9,430 nucleotides of DNA, taken from Chryseobacterium gleum. Lineage in GTDB: Bacteria > Bacteroidota > Bacteroidia > Flavobacteriales_D > Crocinitomicaceae. Both the position numbers and the translations under genes were made by a program. The stretch covers positions 1-9,430 of the forward strand of contig CAMCQL010000058.1 of assembly GCA_945877005.1 (NCBI GenBank). The letters are read 5' to 3'. The notes below the pieces were generated by a model. It searched no databases, was not told the DNA's origin, and saw nothing but the letters and a program-made list of their open reading frames with translations. Positions 1 through 7,739 of this stretch are shown here, one piece after another (within the stretch, counting starts at the first letter, position 1; every line of letters begins with the position of its first letter).

Positions 1-66
1 TATTTACTGTAAATAAACTTATTTTTAACCTTTATAGTATTTTTACATTTAAATAGAATTAATTCG
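1..66 (+). promoter_or_regulatory. Upstream region of the five-gene + strand cluster
   Basis: This very AT-rich leader lies before the lipoprotein gene and is the only place in the window where a promoter for the left operon could sit. TACATTTA at 44-51 resembles the Bacteroidota -7 element (TAnnTTTG) with one mismatch, but I see no matching TTG-type -33 element about 20 bases further up. No Shine-Dalgarno sequence precedes the ATG. The region is cut by the window edge, so a promoter or leader further upstream cannot be excluded. Confidence 0.3.
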
Positions 67-1485
67 ATGATGAAAAGACCGTTAAATAACTTAATTTATT
101 TAGTTTTTTTGATTGGATTATTAAGTACATTCCAAAGTTGTAAAAAAGAAACCTTATTCTCTTCTTCAAACATCACGTTTTCAGCTGATACACTTGTGTT
201 TGATACAGTATTTAAAACTGACGTAGCCCTTAAAGACTTGTTTAAAGGTGAAGGCTTACAACAAGTGAAAATCTATAACCCTGATAATAATCCGTTGAAT
301 CTTGAAGAAATTGAATTAATGGGTGGAGCTAATTCTCCATTTAGAGTGAATTTAGATGGAGCTAGTGGAACTATTTTCACTAATAAAAAAATTGACGGAA
401 AGGATAGTTTATTTTTATTTATTGATATTCAACTCAATGTTCTAAAAAATCCTTCTCCAAATCCAATCATTCGAGATTCAATTCGAGTAAAAACGAATGG
501 TAAAAATCAATACCTACAATTACTTGCTTGGGGACAAGATGCTTACTTTCATTACAAGGAAACAATAAAAAATTCTGCCGAATGGAAAAATGATAAACCA
601 CACGTTATCATCGGTTATGCTATAGTAGATACTTCTGCGGTCCTCGATGTACAGCAAGGGTGTAAAATTCACCTTTACAACAATTCCTTATTATATATTC
701 GAAGAGGAGCATTAAATATGAATGGAACTTTAAACAATAAAATTATCGTTCAAGGCACACGATCCGAATCAAGCTACCAAAAAATTTCAGGGCAATACTA
801 TGGCATCTATTTTCATGAAGCTCTACCTTCTAAAATCAATCATTCACTCATAAAAAATGCAACTTCAGCGATACAAATCTATAGTAGAAATGAAACCAGT
901 AATTTAACAACTGTGACAATTGAAAATTCGGTAATTGAAAACAATGCAAGATATGGGATATTTTGTTTTGCAAATCCAACTGTCGTCCTAAATAATACTT
1001 TACTCTACAAAAATCAACTTTATAGTTTTTTTGTCCTTCAAGGGGCTAATTTTTCAATTAATCATTCCAACATTCTTGGTTATGGTGCGTCCACCAAAGA
1101 CAATACTGCATTTGCGTTGAAAAATTATTACACTAATCCAGAAGATCAATTGACTTACATCTCTCCACTCATTGGATCTATAAAAAATAGTGTCATCTAC
1201 GGCTATAAACCTACTGAATTCATATTAGACACACTTCAAAACGACGGTATTAAAAATAGTATCAAAATTCAAAATTGTCTTCTAAAAGTTGAAATGCCTT
1301 TTACATCCACTACTGTTTCATTCAACACAGATCCAAAATTCATAAATATTAATCAAAATAATTTTCGTTTTAACTCAACTTCTCCACTCAATAACAAAGG
1401 AATTCCTAGTTCAAACAAAATTGACATAGATGGAAAACAACGATCAATAACTACACCTGACATAGGAGTTTATGAAATCGATTAA
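67..1485 (+). CDS. Outer-surface lipoprotein with predicted right-handed beta-helix
   Basis: This is a probable lipoprotein of 472 residues with no enzymatic role that I can assign. A charged N-terminus and a hydrophobic segment (about residues 8-20) lead to a lipobox-like end, STFQSC, with Cys25 as the lipidation site. Residues 36-162 form a beta-rich N-terminal domain typical of Bacteroidota lipoproteins, with DTLVFDTVF at 41-49 and LAWGQDAYFH at 153-162. From about 175 onward, Asn-rich short strands with 'IENSVIENNARYGIF'-like turns suggest a parallel beta-helix. The protein ends in DIDGKQRS…PDIGVYEID, the usual closing segment of such helices. Two in-frame ATGs (67 and 70) both give a workable signal peptide. 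It is the first gene of the cluster, 21 bases ahead of the nitroreductase gene. Similar proteins are thought to bind or process surface polysaccharide, but no catalytic residues are evident here. Confidence 0.85.
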   Translation: MMKRPLNNLIYLVFLIGLLSTFQSCKKETLFSSSNITFSADTLVFDTVFKTDVALKDLFKGEGLQQVKIYNPDNNPLNLEEIELMGGANSPFRVNLDGASGTIFTNKKIDGKDSLFLFIDIQLNVLKNPSPNPIIRDSIRVKTNGKNQYLQLLAWGQDAYFHYKETIKNSAEWKNDKPHVIIGYAIVDTSAVLDVQQGCKIHLYNNSLLYIRRGALNMNGTLNNKIIVQGTRSESSYQKISGQYYGIYFHEALPSKINHSLIKNATSAIQIYSRNETSNLTTVTIENSVIENNARYGIFCFANPTVVLNNTLLYKNQLYSFFVLQGANFSINHSNILGYGASTKDNTAFALKNYYTNPEDQLTYISPLIGSIKNSVIYGYKPTEFILDTLQNDGIKNSIKIQNCLLKVEMPFTSTTVSFNTDPKFININQNNFRFNSTSPLNNKGIPSSNKIDIDGKQRSITTPDIGVYEID

Positions 1486-1506
1486 TCTAATTTTAAGTGC
1501 TTAATT

Positions 1507-2088
1507 ATGAAATATAATCTAACTGAAATCAGTGAATTAATTAAAGACAGAAGAACCATCTATCCTGAACAATTTAGTAGCCGGAAAATTCATAAAGAAC
1601 AAATTGAACTGTTATTAAACAATGCCATTTGGGCGCCAACACATGGGAATACACAACCTTGGATATTTACCGTATTTACAGAAAATAGTAAATCAGACTT
1701 GAGTGATTTTTTAGCAAAAATGTATCTTGAAAAAACACCAAAAGAATTACAAGACGACAAAAAACTCGCTAAATTTTTAACTAGACCTCAATTATCTTCT
1801 GCTGTTATTGCTGTCTCACTAAAGAGAGATCCAACGCATAAAATTTCAGAAATTGAGGAAATTGAAGCAGTTGCCTGTGCAATACAAAATATTTTACTAA
1901 GTGCTACTGCATACGGGATTGGGTCATTTTGGTCCACCCCAAAATTCATCTATGAACAAGAAACAAATGAATTTTTAAGCTTGTCAAAGGAAGATAAATG
2001 TCTAGGTATAATATATTTAGGCTACCCTTCCATTGATTGGCCTCAACAACACAGAAAACCGATCGAATACATCACAGAATGGAGATAA
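1507..2088 (+). CDS. Nitroreductase-family FMN oxidoreductase
   Basis: This 193-residue soluble protein has the layout of the short nitroreductase family, which uses FMN and NAD(P)H to reduce nitro compounds, quinones or similar acceptors. The N-terminal helix is followed by Arg15-Arg16, the usual FMN phosphate-contact region ('RRTIYPEQFS'). WAPTHGNTQPW at 42-52 matches the family's 'APTH…PW' signature. The helix around 121-135 leads into GIGSFWSTP (137-145), and LGIIYLGYP (166-174) is the typical C-terminal strand. The length is normal for YdjA-like members. The true substrate cannot be read from sequence. The stop codon overlaps the start of the next gene by 10 bases, which suggests translational coupling. 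RibD, three genes downstream, makes a riboflavin precursor and so could supply its cofactor; that link is inferred. Confidence 0.9.
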   Translation: MKYNLTEISELIKDRRTIYPEQFSSRKIHKEQIELLLNNAIWAPTHGNTQPWIFTVFTENSKSDLSDFLAKMYLEKTPKELQDDKKLAKFLTRPQLSSAVIAVSLKRDPTHKISEIEEIEAVACAIQNILLSATAYGIGSFWSTPKFIYEQETNEFLSLSKEDKCLGIIYLGYPSIDWPQQHRKPIEYITEWR

Positions 2089-2840
2089 AAAACTTATTGA
2101 TTCTTTTTTTTCTTTTTCTGGCTTTCAAAAGTTTAGGACAAACCAATTTAAATACTTCAAGCTATTTTGGCCTTGAATACAAACCAATTATGGCTGGTGA
2201 TTTTATAGCAAAATCTGAAACCAACTTGACTTTAGGTAGCTTCACTACAAATTTTAAACAATTACTAGGCCATAGTTATGGCGCAAACATTCGAGTATCA
2301 CTTACACCTGGAATCAGTTTAGAAACAGGGATTCATATGGTAAGAAGAAATTATAATATTACTTTTTCAGAATCTGAATCAAATCTCACCTCCTCAAAAA
2401 AAATCTCCTTTTACAACTACGACGTACCAATAACACCTTACTTTTTTATAAAGTTATCAGACAAAATTTATCTTGCAAATGGACTTGGACCTGTAGTTGT
2501 GTTCTCTTTATCTGATGTTGCCACACAAGCTGTCGCATCATCTTCAACAAAATTTATTGCTGAAGGAAGAAGAACACATCGAATTGCGATTGATTTAAGC
2601 GCGAATTTAGGTTTTGAATACAGAACATCAAAAAAAGGAATTTTTTACCTTGGTGGTAATGCTCGAATACCTTTTGCTCCAATTTTTACAGTTGCAGGAA
2701 TTCTAGAAACAGTAAATACTCAAAACAAAAAGGTGTCAATAGGAAACATGAGCGGCACCTATATTTCTTTCGATATCAAGTATTTTTTTCCAACGAATCA
2801 ATCCAAACAAGAACCTCTATTAAAAGGTCCAATCGATTAA
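2079..2840 (+). CDS. Small outer-membrane beta-barrel protein
   Basis: This is a 253-residue probable outer-membrane protein. I chose the ATG at 2079 because it opens directly into a signal peptide (MEIKNLLILFFLFLAFKSLG, cleavage near Gly20-Gln21). An in-frame TTG at 2037 would add 14 polar residues ahead of it and is unlikely. The mature part alternates polar and hydrophobic residues in strand-sized blocks, such as YGANIRVSL, GISLETGIHMV and SANLGFEYR. The last strand, TYISFDIKYFF, has the aromatic pattern of barrel C-termini, followed by a short polar tail. This fits the PorT-like or OmpA-like eight-strand barrels common in Bacteroidota. No plug, peptidoglycan-binding or enzymatic domain is present. 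It overlaps the nitroreductase gene by 10 bases and ends 2 bases before the cupin gene, so it is almost certainly co-transcribed. The function is unknown. Confidence 0.8.
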   Translation: MEIKNLLILFFLFLAFKSLGQTNLNTSSYFGLEYKPIMAGDFIAKSETNLTLGSFTTNFKQLLGHSYGANIRVSLTPGISLETGIHMVRRNYNITFSESESNLTSSKKISFYNYDVPITPYFFIKLSDKIYLANGLGPVVVFSLSDVATQAVASSSTKFIAEGRRTHRIAIDLSANLGFEYRTSKKGIFYLGGNARIPFAPIFTVAGILETVNTQNKKVSIGNMSGTYISFDIKYFFPTNQSKQEPLLKGPID

Positions 2841-2842
2841 AA

Positions 2843-3310
2843 ATGAAACTACAAGAAATTATTAATTACCTGGAACTCCAACCACATCCAGAAGGAGGTT
2901 ATTACAAAGAAACCTATAGAAGTGATGTAAACTGTGTTAATGGTACACGTTCTGTTTGTACAGTCATCTACTTTTTACTCACCGCTGAAAACTGCTCAAA
3001 ATTTCACCGCATTCAAAGTGATGAACTATGGTACTTTCACGCAGGAAGTCCACTGATTGTTCACACACTTACTTCGAAAGGCTACATTCAACATATAGTT
3101 GGAAACAACCTATTGGCAGGCGAAACACCTCAGTTATTGGTTTCTAAAAATACTATCTTTGGCTCAACCGTTAAAGAGGAAAACAGTTTTTCATTGGTTT
3201 CATGTTCAGTTTCTCCTGGATTTGAATTCAGCGATTTTGAGCTATTTAATAAAGAAACATTGATAGCACTCTATCCTACTCAAGAAAGAATAATTACCCA
3301 ACTCACATAA
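2843..3310 (+). CDS. DUF985 / Cupin_5 family protein
   Basis: This 155-residue soluble protein belongs to the single-domain cupin family known as DUF985 or Cupin_5. The N-terminal signature LQPHPEGGYYKETYRS (12-27) is highly typical. FHRIQSDELWYFHAG (54-68) carries the family's conserved His55, Glu61, Trp63 and His66 on the cupin strands. The C-terminal block 'SPGFEFSDFEL' is the usual ending. The length is full for the family. Members have a small-molecule-binding barrel, but the ligand and reaction are not established for most, so no enzyme name is given. It starts 2 bases after the barrel-protein gene and ends 3 bases before ribD, which makes it a mid-operon gene. I see no signal peptide. 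Confidence 0.9.
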   Translation: MKLQEIINYLELQPHPEGGYYKETYRSDVNCVNGTRSVCTVIYFLLTAENCSKFHRIQSDELWYFHAGSPLIVHTLTSKGYIQHIVGNNLLAGETPQLLVSKNTIFGSTVKEENSFSLVSCSVSPGFEFSDFELFNKETLIALYPTQERIITQLT

Positions 3311-3313
3311 AAA

Positions 3314-4378
3314 ATGGACAGCGCATCTTTGGCCATAGACCAATATTATATGAATCGATGTATCGAACTCGCTTTAAGAGGAAGAGGTAATGTCTCACCA
3401 AATCCACTTGTAGGAGCGGTAATTGTTGTCGATAATGAAATAATAGCCGAAGGTTTTCATCAAAAATACGGTGAACCTCATGCTGAAGTAAATGCGATAA
3501 AAAAAATAAAAAATAAAGACGTTTTAACGACTGCAACTATTTACATCAATCTTGAACCATGTGCACATTTTGGGAAAACACCTCCTTGTGCTTCACTTCT
3601 CGTGACATCAAAATTTAAACGTGTAGTTATAGGAATGTTAGACCCAAACCCTTTGGTTTCAGGAAAAGGAATTCAAATGTTAACAAAGGCAAATATCGCT
3701 ACAACAGTGGGGATTCTTGAGGCAGAATGCGAAAAAATAAATAGTAGATTCATTACATTCCATTCAAAAAGAAGACCATATATTGTTCTCAAATGGGCAG
3801 AAACAAGTGATGGATATATTGATTTAGTAAGGGAAAACGAACAACCAAGAACAATAAATTGGATCAGTCAACCTACTACACAAACAATCACTCACCAATG
3901 GAGAGCACATGAACAAGCAATTCTAGTTGGATGGAAAACAATACTTCACGACAACCCTAGCTTAACTACTAGGGCATTTTACGGGAAATCTCCAATTAGA
4001 GTAGTTATTGATCCAGCATTGAGATCTCCTAAAGAATCAAAAATATATAACGATAAATTACCGCTGTATGTTTTTAACTTGAAAATTAATGATGAATCAA
4101 CAAACAAAAAATTCATTCAACTTAAAGACCTTACCATTCAAACAATATTGGACACATTATTTAAATTAAATATTTCATCTGTAATTATAGAAGGTGGTAA
4201 ATACACCCTTGAAAAGTTCATTTCATCAAATTTATGGGATGAAGCAAGGGTAATTATCGGAAAACCTACATTTGAAAAAGGATTACCAGCTCCTAAACTC
4301 AACCAATGTCCTCAAAATGAAATAAACATCGCGGGAGATAGGATTCTCTACTATTCAAATTTAGCAATTAAATCTTGA
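3314..4378 (+). CDS. ribD: Bifunctional riboflavin biosynthesis deaminase/reductase RibD
   Basis: RibD carries out two successive steps of riboflavin synthesis in the cytoplasm: deamination of the diaminopyrimidinone ribosyl phosphate and then NADPH-dependent reduction of the ribosyl side chain. The N-terminal deaminase domain (about 10-145) has the zinc-site residues His56-Ala-Glu58 and PCAHFGKTPPC (82-92), with Cys83 and Cys92 as ligands. SPNPLVGAVIV and DPNPLVSGKGI are classic flanking motifs. The reductase domain (about 153-354) shows KWAETSDGYI, AILVGWKTILHDNPSLTTR (202-220), a DPALR segment and IIEGG (291-295). The length of 354 residues is normal and both active sites look intact. The start at 3314 gives the usual 'xxYMxxxxELA' N-terminus; an inner ATG at 3350 is less likely. 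There is no FMN riboswitch in the 3-base gap before it. Its last 28 bases overlap mpl on the other strand. Confidence 0.96.
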   Translation: MDSASLAIDQYYMNRCIELALRGRGNVSPNPLVGAVIVVDNEIIAEGFHQKYGEPHAEVNAIKKIKNKDVLTTATIYINLEPCAHFGKTPPCASLLVTSKFKRVVIGMLDPNPLVSGKGIQMLTKANIATTVGILEAECEKINSRFITFHSKRRPYIVLKWAETSDGYIDLVRENEQPRTINWISQPTTQTITHQWRAHEQAILVGWKTILHDNPSLTTRAFYGKSPIRVVIDPALRSPKESKIYNDKLPLYVFNLKINDESTNKKFIQLKDLTIQTILDTLFKLNISSVIIEGGKYTLEKFISSNLWDEARVIIGKPTFEKGLPAPKLNQCPQNEINIAGDRILYYSNLAIKS

Positions 4379-5715
4379 CCAAGTAACTCATAGTCAACAC
4401 CGTCAAAATTTCCAGAACTCATCATCAATAAAATTGAATCATTGACATTTATATTTTGAACAATTTGAAGTACTTCTTCTGTTGAGTTATATACTTCCAC
4501 TTCACCTCCAAACGCATTTTTAACATCTTCCACTGAGATCGCAGGTAATCTTTTATGCATTACAACATTAGTATTAAAATAAACAATCGCACGATCAGCA
4601 TGTTTCATTGCCCCATTGTATAATGGTAAAAATTCTTTATTCAACGAAGAAAAAGTATGTAGCTCCATACACGCTACTACTTGTTTTTCTTTGAATTGTT
4701 CTTTTACAGCAGACGTAGTCGCTTTTAGTTTAGACGGAGAATGTGCAAAATCTTTAAACATTACAAAACCGTTTTTTTCAACAACTTTTTGTAATCTTTT
4801 ACCTGCACCTTTAAAAGATTGTAAAGCACTTAAAAACTCATGGTTGGAAACACCAATTTGTTTACATACCTCCATAGCTCCCATTAAATTTTGCATATTA
4901 TGCGCTCCAAAGATTTGAAAAGCATATTTTTTTCCATCTAGTTCAATCTCAGTTCCATCCTCATTTGTGGAATAATTCGGGGTTGAGTAAGCAATCGAAT
5001 TCAGTTTATGTGAATACTTTATCCCTAACTGATTTACAATTTCATCTTCTTGATTGTAAATCAACACTCCTTGTCCCTCTATTTTTTGACAAAAAACATC
5101 GAATTGAGATACATAATTTTCAAACGTTGGAAAAACATTAATATGATCCCATGCAATCCCGCTAATTAACGCGATAGAAGGATGATATAAATGGAACTTA
5201 GGTCGGCGATCTATTGGAGAACTTAAATATTCATCTCCTTCTAAAATCATTATTTTAGCAGTATCAGATAATTTCACCATACAATCGTACCCCTCCAACT
5301 GAGCACCAACCATGTAATCAACATCAAGCCCTACGACTGAAATTGCATGTAAAATCATTGCTGTGATAGAAGTTTTCCCATGACTTCCACCAATAACAAC
5401 TCTTATTTTATCTTTACTTTGCTCGTATAAATACTCTGGATAAGAAAAAACAGGAATTCCCATTGACCTAGCTTTCAATAGCTCAGGATTATCTTCCTTT
5501 GCGTGCATACCAACAATAATTGCATCTAACTTTTCATGTATATTATTGGTATCCCAACCAATTTGAGACGGAAATATACCCTGTTTTTTAAGTCTCGAAG
5601 CGCTTGGTTCAAAAATTTCATCGTCGGAGCCAGAAACATTATAATTCTTTCTACTTAAAGCAATTGCTAAATTATGCATTGCGCTTCCTCCTATTGCAAT
5701 AAAATGAACATTCAT
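4351..5715 (-). CDS. mpl: UDP-N-acetylmuramate:tripeptide ligase (Mpl)
   Basis: Mpl is a Mur-type ligase that joins recycled L-Ala-gamma-D-Glu-meso-DAP to UDP-MurNAc using ATP, returning murein peptides to cell-wall synthesis. The 454-residue product begins with the UDP-binding loop FIAIGGSAM and SGSDDEIFEP. The ATP loop GGSHGKTS lies at 109-116. The central domain has LEGDEYLSSPIDRRPKF (158-174) and WDH (189-191), and GAHNMQN (270-276) starts the last part of that domain. KDFAHSPSK (321-329) lies in the C-terminal domain. The DEY…RRPKF pattern separates Mpl from MurC, MurD, MurE and MurF. The ATG at 5715 is preferred: extending to the TTG at 5721 adds only two residues ahead of the conserved beta strand. 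The gene lies 57 bases downstream of the TPR gene on the same strand and converges on ribD, with overlapping 3' ends and no terminator between them. Confidence 0.92.
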   Translation of the reverse strand: MNVHFIAIGGSAMHNLAIALSRKNYNVSGSDDEIFEPSASRLKKQGIFPSQIGWDTNNIHEKLDAIIVGMHAKEDNPELLKARSMGIPVFSYPEYLYEQSKDKIRVVIGGSHGKTSITAMILHAISVVGLDVDYMVGAQLEGYDCMVKLSDTAKIMILEGDEYLSSPIDRRPKFHLYHPSIALISGIAWDHINVFPTFENYVSQFDVFCQKIEGQGVLIYNQEDEIVNQLGIKYSHKLNSIAYSTPNYSTNEDGTEIELDGKKYAFQIFGAHNMQNLMGAMEVCKQIGVSNHEFLSALQSFKGAGKRLQKVVEKNGFVMFKDFAHSPSKLKATTSAVKEQFKEKQVVACMELHTFSSLNKEFLPLYNGAMKHADRAIVYFNTNVVMHKRLPAISVEDVKNAFGGEVEVYNSTEEVLQIVQNINVNDSILLMMSSGNFDGVDYELLGQDLIAKFE

Positions 5716-5772
5716 AGACAAAATTTGATTATAAAATATTTACAGTTATCAAAAAACCAATAAATCGAATTG
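5716..5772 (-). promoter_or_regulatory. Possible weak promoter ahead of mpl
   Basis: This short gap between the TPR gene and mpl contains a TATAAT sequence on the minus strand (plus positions 5728-5733), 12 bases before the mpl ATG. No good -35 box sits at the usual spacing, only a T-rich stretch about 17 bases upstream. The main Bacteroidota sigma factor does not prefer TATAAT, and AT-rich spacers produce such hexamers often. mpl may simply be co-transcribed with the TPR gene. No hairpin terminator is visible. Confidence 0.2.
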
Positions 5773-7650
5773 TTAAAAATTTTTCTTCAATTTCGCATCT
5801 TGTGTTTCCCTTTGCCAAATCATCTCTGTAGACGGTTCACCATTTTTTTGGTATGTTATAGAATCATGTTTTTGAATTCTCGTATACACTTGACCGTAAC
5901 CATTCTTCACAACAATTCTTCTCGTAATTACAGAAATTAACAATCCGTCATCGTCAGTTTTGTTAAACGATTCTTGCGAAACACCTTCCGAATAAGAAGC
6001 ACCAATAGAATTTGACATCTTATCATCAAAAGCAACTATTTTCGATTCAATATTTTCTAATTCGGCCCTAATAGTTAAATTTTTATTAATCTGCTTATCC
6101 GACTCATTTGAATTAGTGCCATTAATTGAGTGTTCCAAATGATCAATAGAATTTAAATTCTGAAAAGGTAAATCATCGTTTGAAGTTAAAGCGATTTCTG
6201 TTTTATGCTCCAATCCGTTGATTGAAGCTTTTGATGTTAAATTATCTGTAACTTCTTTTTCAATAAATCTTTCATTCGTTACTTCATGTTTTTTTTCATT
6301 GTTCTTTAATCGAAGAACTGAAGAATCCTGCTTTTCGATAGTTTTTATCAATGTTATATCGGTAATGTTTTTGGATTTAGATACTCCTCTGTCAGTTTCT
6401 TGAAGTGTCTTATTCTGATCTTGAATTATTGATTCTTCATGATTCTGCACTGTTTTGCTTTTTCCATCAATTTGATTGACTGCCTTTGTGCTCACAATTC
6501 CACTTATGCTATCTTTAAAGGCTTCTATTGAGCTTTCATTGGAATGAAGTAATTCTTTATTTGATACTCTTTTTTGCTCAGGATGAGAATAAATTGAATC
6601 ATTAAATGCACTATTTATGGAAACTTTCATACGAATAGAATCGTTTTTATCAGTACTTTTTTTCAATGAAGCGCCCTCTACTTTCTCCATTCCTTCAATA
6701 TATTCAAAGGTTTTTTCAGACAAAAAAGTATTTGATGTGTTTTTTTGTTCTAATTTTTGATTATTAATCTCTTCTGTTTTAACATTTGATTCAGCAACGA
6801 ACTCATGGATTTTTTGAGCTGATTTCGTGTAATCTATCACTTTGTGCTCTTTTAAAATATTAATAGAATCAACAATTGATTGATTTCTTTCTAACTCTAG
6901 ATCTTTGAGCAAAGTACTTTTAAAGATACTATCATTCATTTTAGATTCCTTTAAAACTTTATACGCCTCATTTTTTTGACTTTTACTTACAGCATACTTA
7001 ACAGAGGAAGTATCATTAACTTTTTCTAAAACGCCAAGTTTAATTCTTGTTGAATCAATTACATCGGTGCTTTGACTAAAAATTGAAGTTTCTTTAGCTT
7101 GCACTGAATTTACTTTATTCACAACTACTCCTTCTTTTTTATTTCTACGTTTTAATTCTGCCGCTTTTAATTCCTTTTCTGCATCATTCATAGAAAGATC
7201 AGAATTTAGACCGAGAAGTGGAAGCGTATCCCGTTTATCCGTTTTTTTAGGATTTAATAACGCATCAATAATTTCAATTTGTTTCTTTGGATATCCATCA
7301 GAAGGTCTTAATTCTAAGGCTCTTTTAAACATCTCTTTGGACGCGGAATAATCTTTCGAATCAAATAATTGATCCGCTTTATTTATAATTTTCTGATAAC
7401 TTCTATTTTCTTCAGACTTACCCTTTTCTTTCTCATTCGCAATACATTTTTCGACTTGTTTCTTAGCGTAACTGTCATTAGGGTTTAACTTCAATGCATT
7501 TTCGTAAGAATTCTTAGCATCTAAAAACTTATTTTGAGTAAAATAAAAGTCAGCTTTTTTAATATTTGCATCAAAATCTTGGTTGGACTGAGAATACAAT
7601 GATGTTGAAAAACAATATGTTACAAATAAAAAAAGAATGTACTTACCCAT
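5773..7650 (-). CDS. Secreted TPR protein with long disordered 'DSI'-rich linker
   Basis: This 625-residue exported protein has no known function that I recognise. The ATG at 7650 starts a signal peptide (MGKYILFLFVTYCFSTSLYS, then Gln21); a TTG at 7659 would add only three residues. Two TPR-like helix pairs follow, at about 26-67 (KADFYFTQNKFLDAKNSYE, ALKLNPNDSYAKKQV) and 84-127 (KADQLFDSKDYSASKEMFK, ALELRPSDGYPKKQI). Residues about 130-568 are rich in Lys, Glu, Ser, Asn, Asp and Thr and have no domain pattern, which suggests disorder. DSI occurs at 240, 261, 337, 351 and 380, with DST, DTS and DSS variants at 199, 213 and 442. The last 55 residues (571-625) look ordered and beta-rich, with RRIVVKNGYGQVYTRI, a sixth DSI and a Trp near the end. 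The envelope location is inferred from the signal peptide. TPRs usually bind other proteins, but the partner here is unknown. Confidence 0.85.
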   Translation of the reverse strand: MGKYILFLFVTYCFSTSLYSQSNQDFDANIKKADFYFTQNKFLDAKNSYENALKLNPNDSYAKKQVEKCIANEKEKGKSEENRSYQKIINKADQLFDSKDYSASKEMFKRALELRPSDGYPKKQIEIIDALLNPKKTDKRDTLPLLGLNSDLSMNDAEKELKAAELKRRNKKEGVVVNKVNSVQAKETSIFSQSTDVIDSTRIKLGVLEKVNDTSSVKYAVSKSQKNEAYKVLKESKMNDSIFKSTLLKDLELERNQSIVDSINILKEHKVIDYTKSAQKIHEFVAESNVKTEEINNQKLEQKNTSNTFLSEKTFEYIEGMEKVEGASLKKSTDKNDSIRMKVSINSAFNDSIYSHPEQKRVSNKELLHSNESSIEAFKDSISGIVSTKAVNQIDGKSKTVQNHEESIIQDQNKTLQETDRGVSKSKNITDITLIKTIEKQDSSVLRLKNNEKKHEVTNERFIEKEVTDNLTSKASINGLEHKTEIALTSNDDLPFQNLNSIDHLEHSINGTNSNESDKQINKNLTIRAELENIESKIVAFDDKMSNSIGASYSEGVSQESFNKTDDDGLLISVITRRIVVKNGYGQVYTRIQKHDSITYQKNGEPSTEMIWQRETQDAKLKKNF

Positions 7651-7739
7651 AAACCTCAAATTTCAAAAAAATGTATAACTTAGCTAATATAGAAATTAGA
7701 ATTAATACAGACAAGAATTAAATAAAAACACCTGGAAAA
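7651..7739. promoter_or_regulatory. Divergent intergenic region, TPR gene / S8 protease gene
   Basis: These 89 bases separate two divergent genes, so they should carry a promoter for each direction. On the minus strand, TACATTTT (plus 7668-7675) is close to the Bacteroidota -7 element TAnnTTTG, 18 bases before the TPR gene's ATG, but I find no -33 partner at normal spacing. On the plus strand no clear -7 element is visible. The bases just before the protease ATG read CCTGGAAAA, offering at most a very weak ribosome-binding match. No operator-like palindrome is seen. Confidence 0.45.

Noticed and set aside
1493..1504. Small inverted repeat TTAAG-TG-CTTAA between the lipoprotein and nitroreductase genes
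   Set aside because: The stem is only 5 pairs, mostly A-T, with a 2-base loop and no following T-run, so it is not a credible terminator.
2104..2403. Homopolymer runs in the barrel-protein gene (T8 at 2104-2111, A8 at 2396-2403) as phase-variation switches
   Set aside because: Runs of 7-8 are common in this AT-rich window, including inside the TPR gene (T8 at 6289-6296), and the frame is intact.
3311..3313. Possible FMN riboswitch controlling ribD
   Set aside because: ribD follows the cupin gene after 3 bases and there is no room for the structured element; none is seen elsewhere in the window.
3303..3536. Minus-strand open frame of 77 codons over the start of ribD
   Set aside because: It lies antisense to the strongly conserved RibD deaminase domain, and its product shows no domain or signal.
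4616..4918. Plus-strand open frame of 100 codons inside mpl
   Set aside because: It is antisense to conserved Mpl sequence, the product is Cys/Ser/Leu rich without a domain, and it has no plausible start context.
6218..6403. Plus-strand open frame of 61 codons inside the TPR gene
   Set aside because: It is a mirror of the Lys/Glu/Asn-rich linker; the hydrophobic, Phe/Ser-rich product is what antisense reading of such sequence gives.
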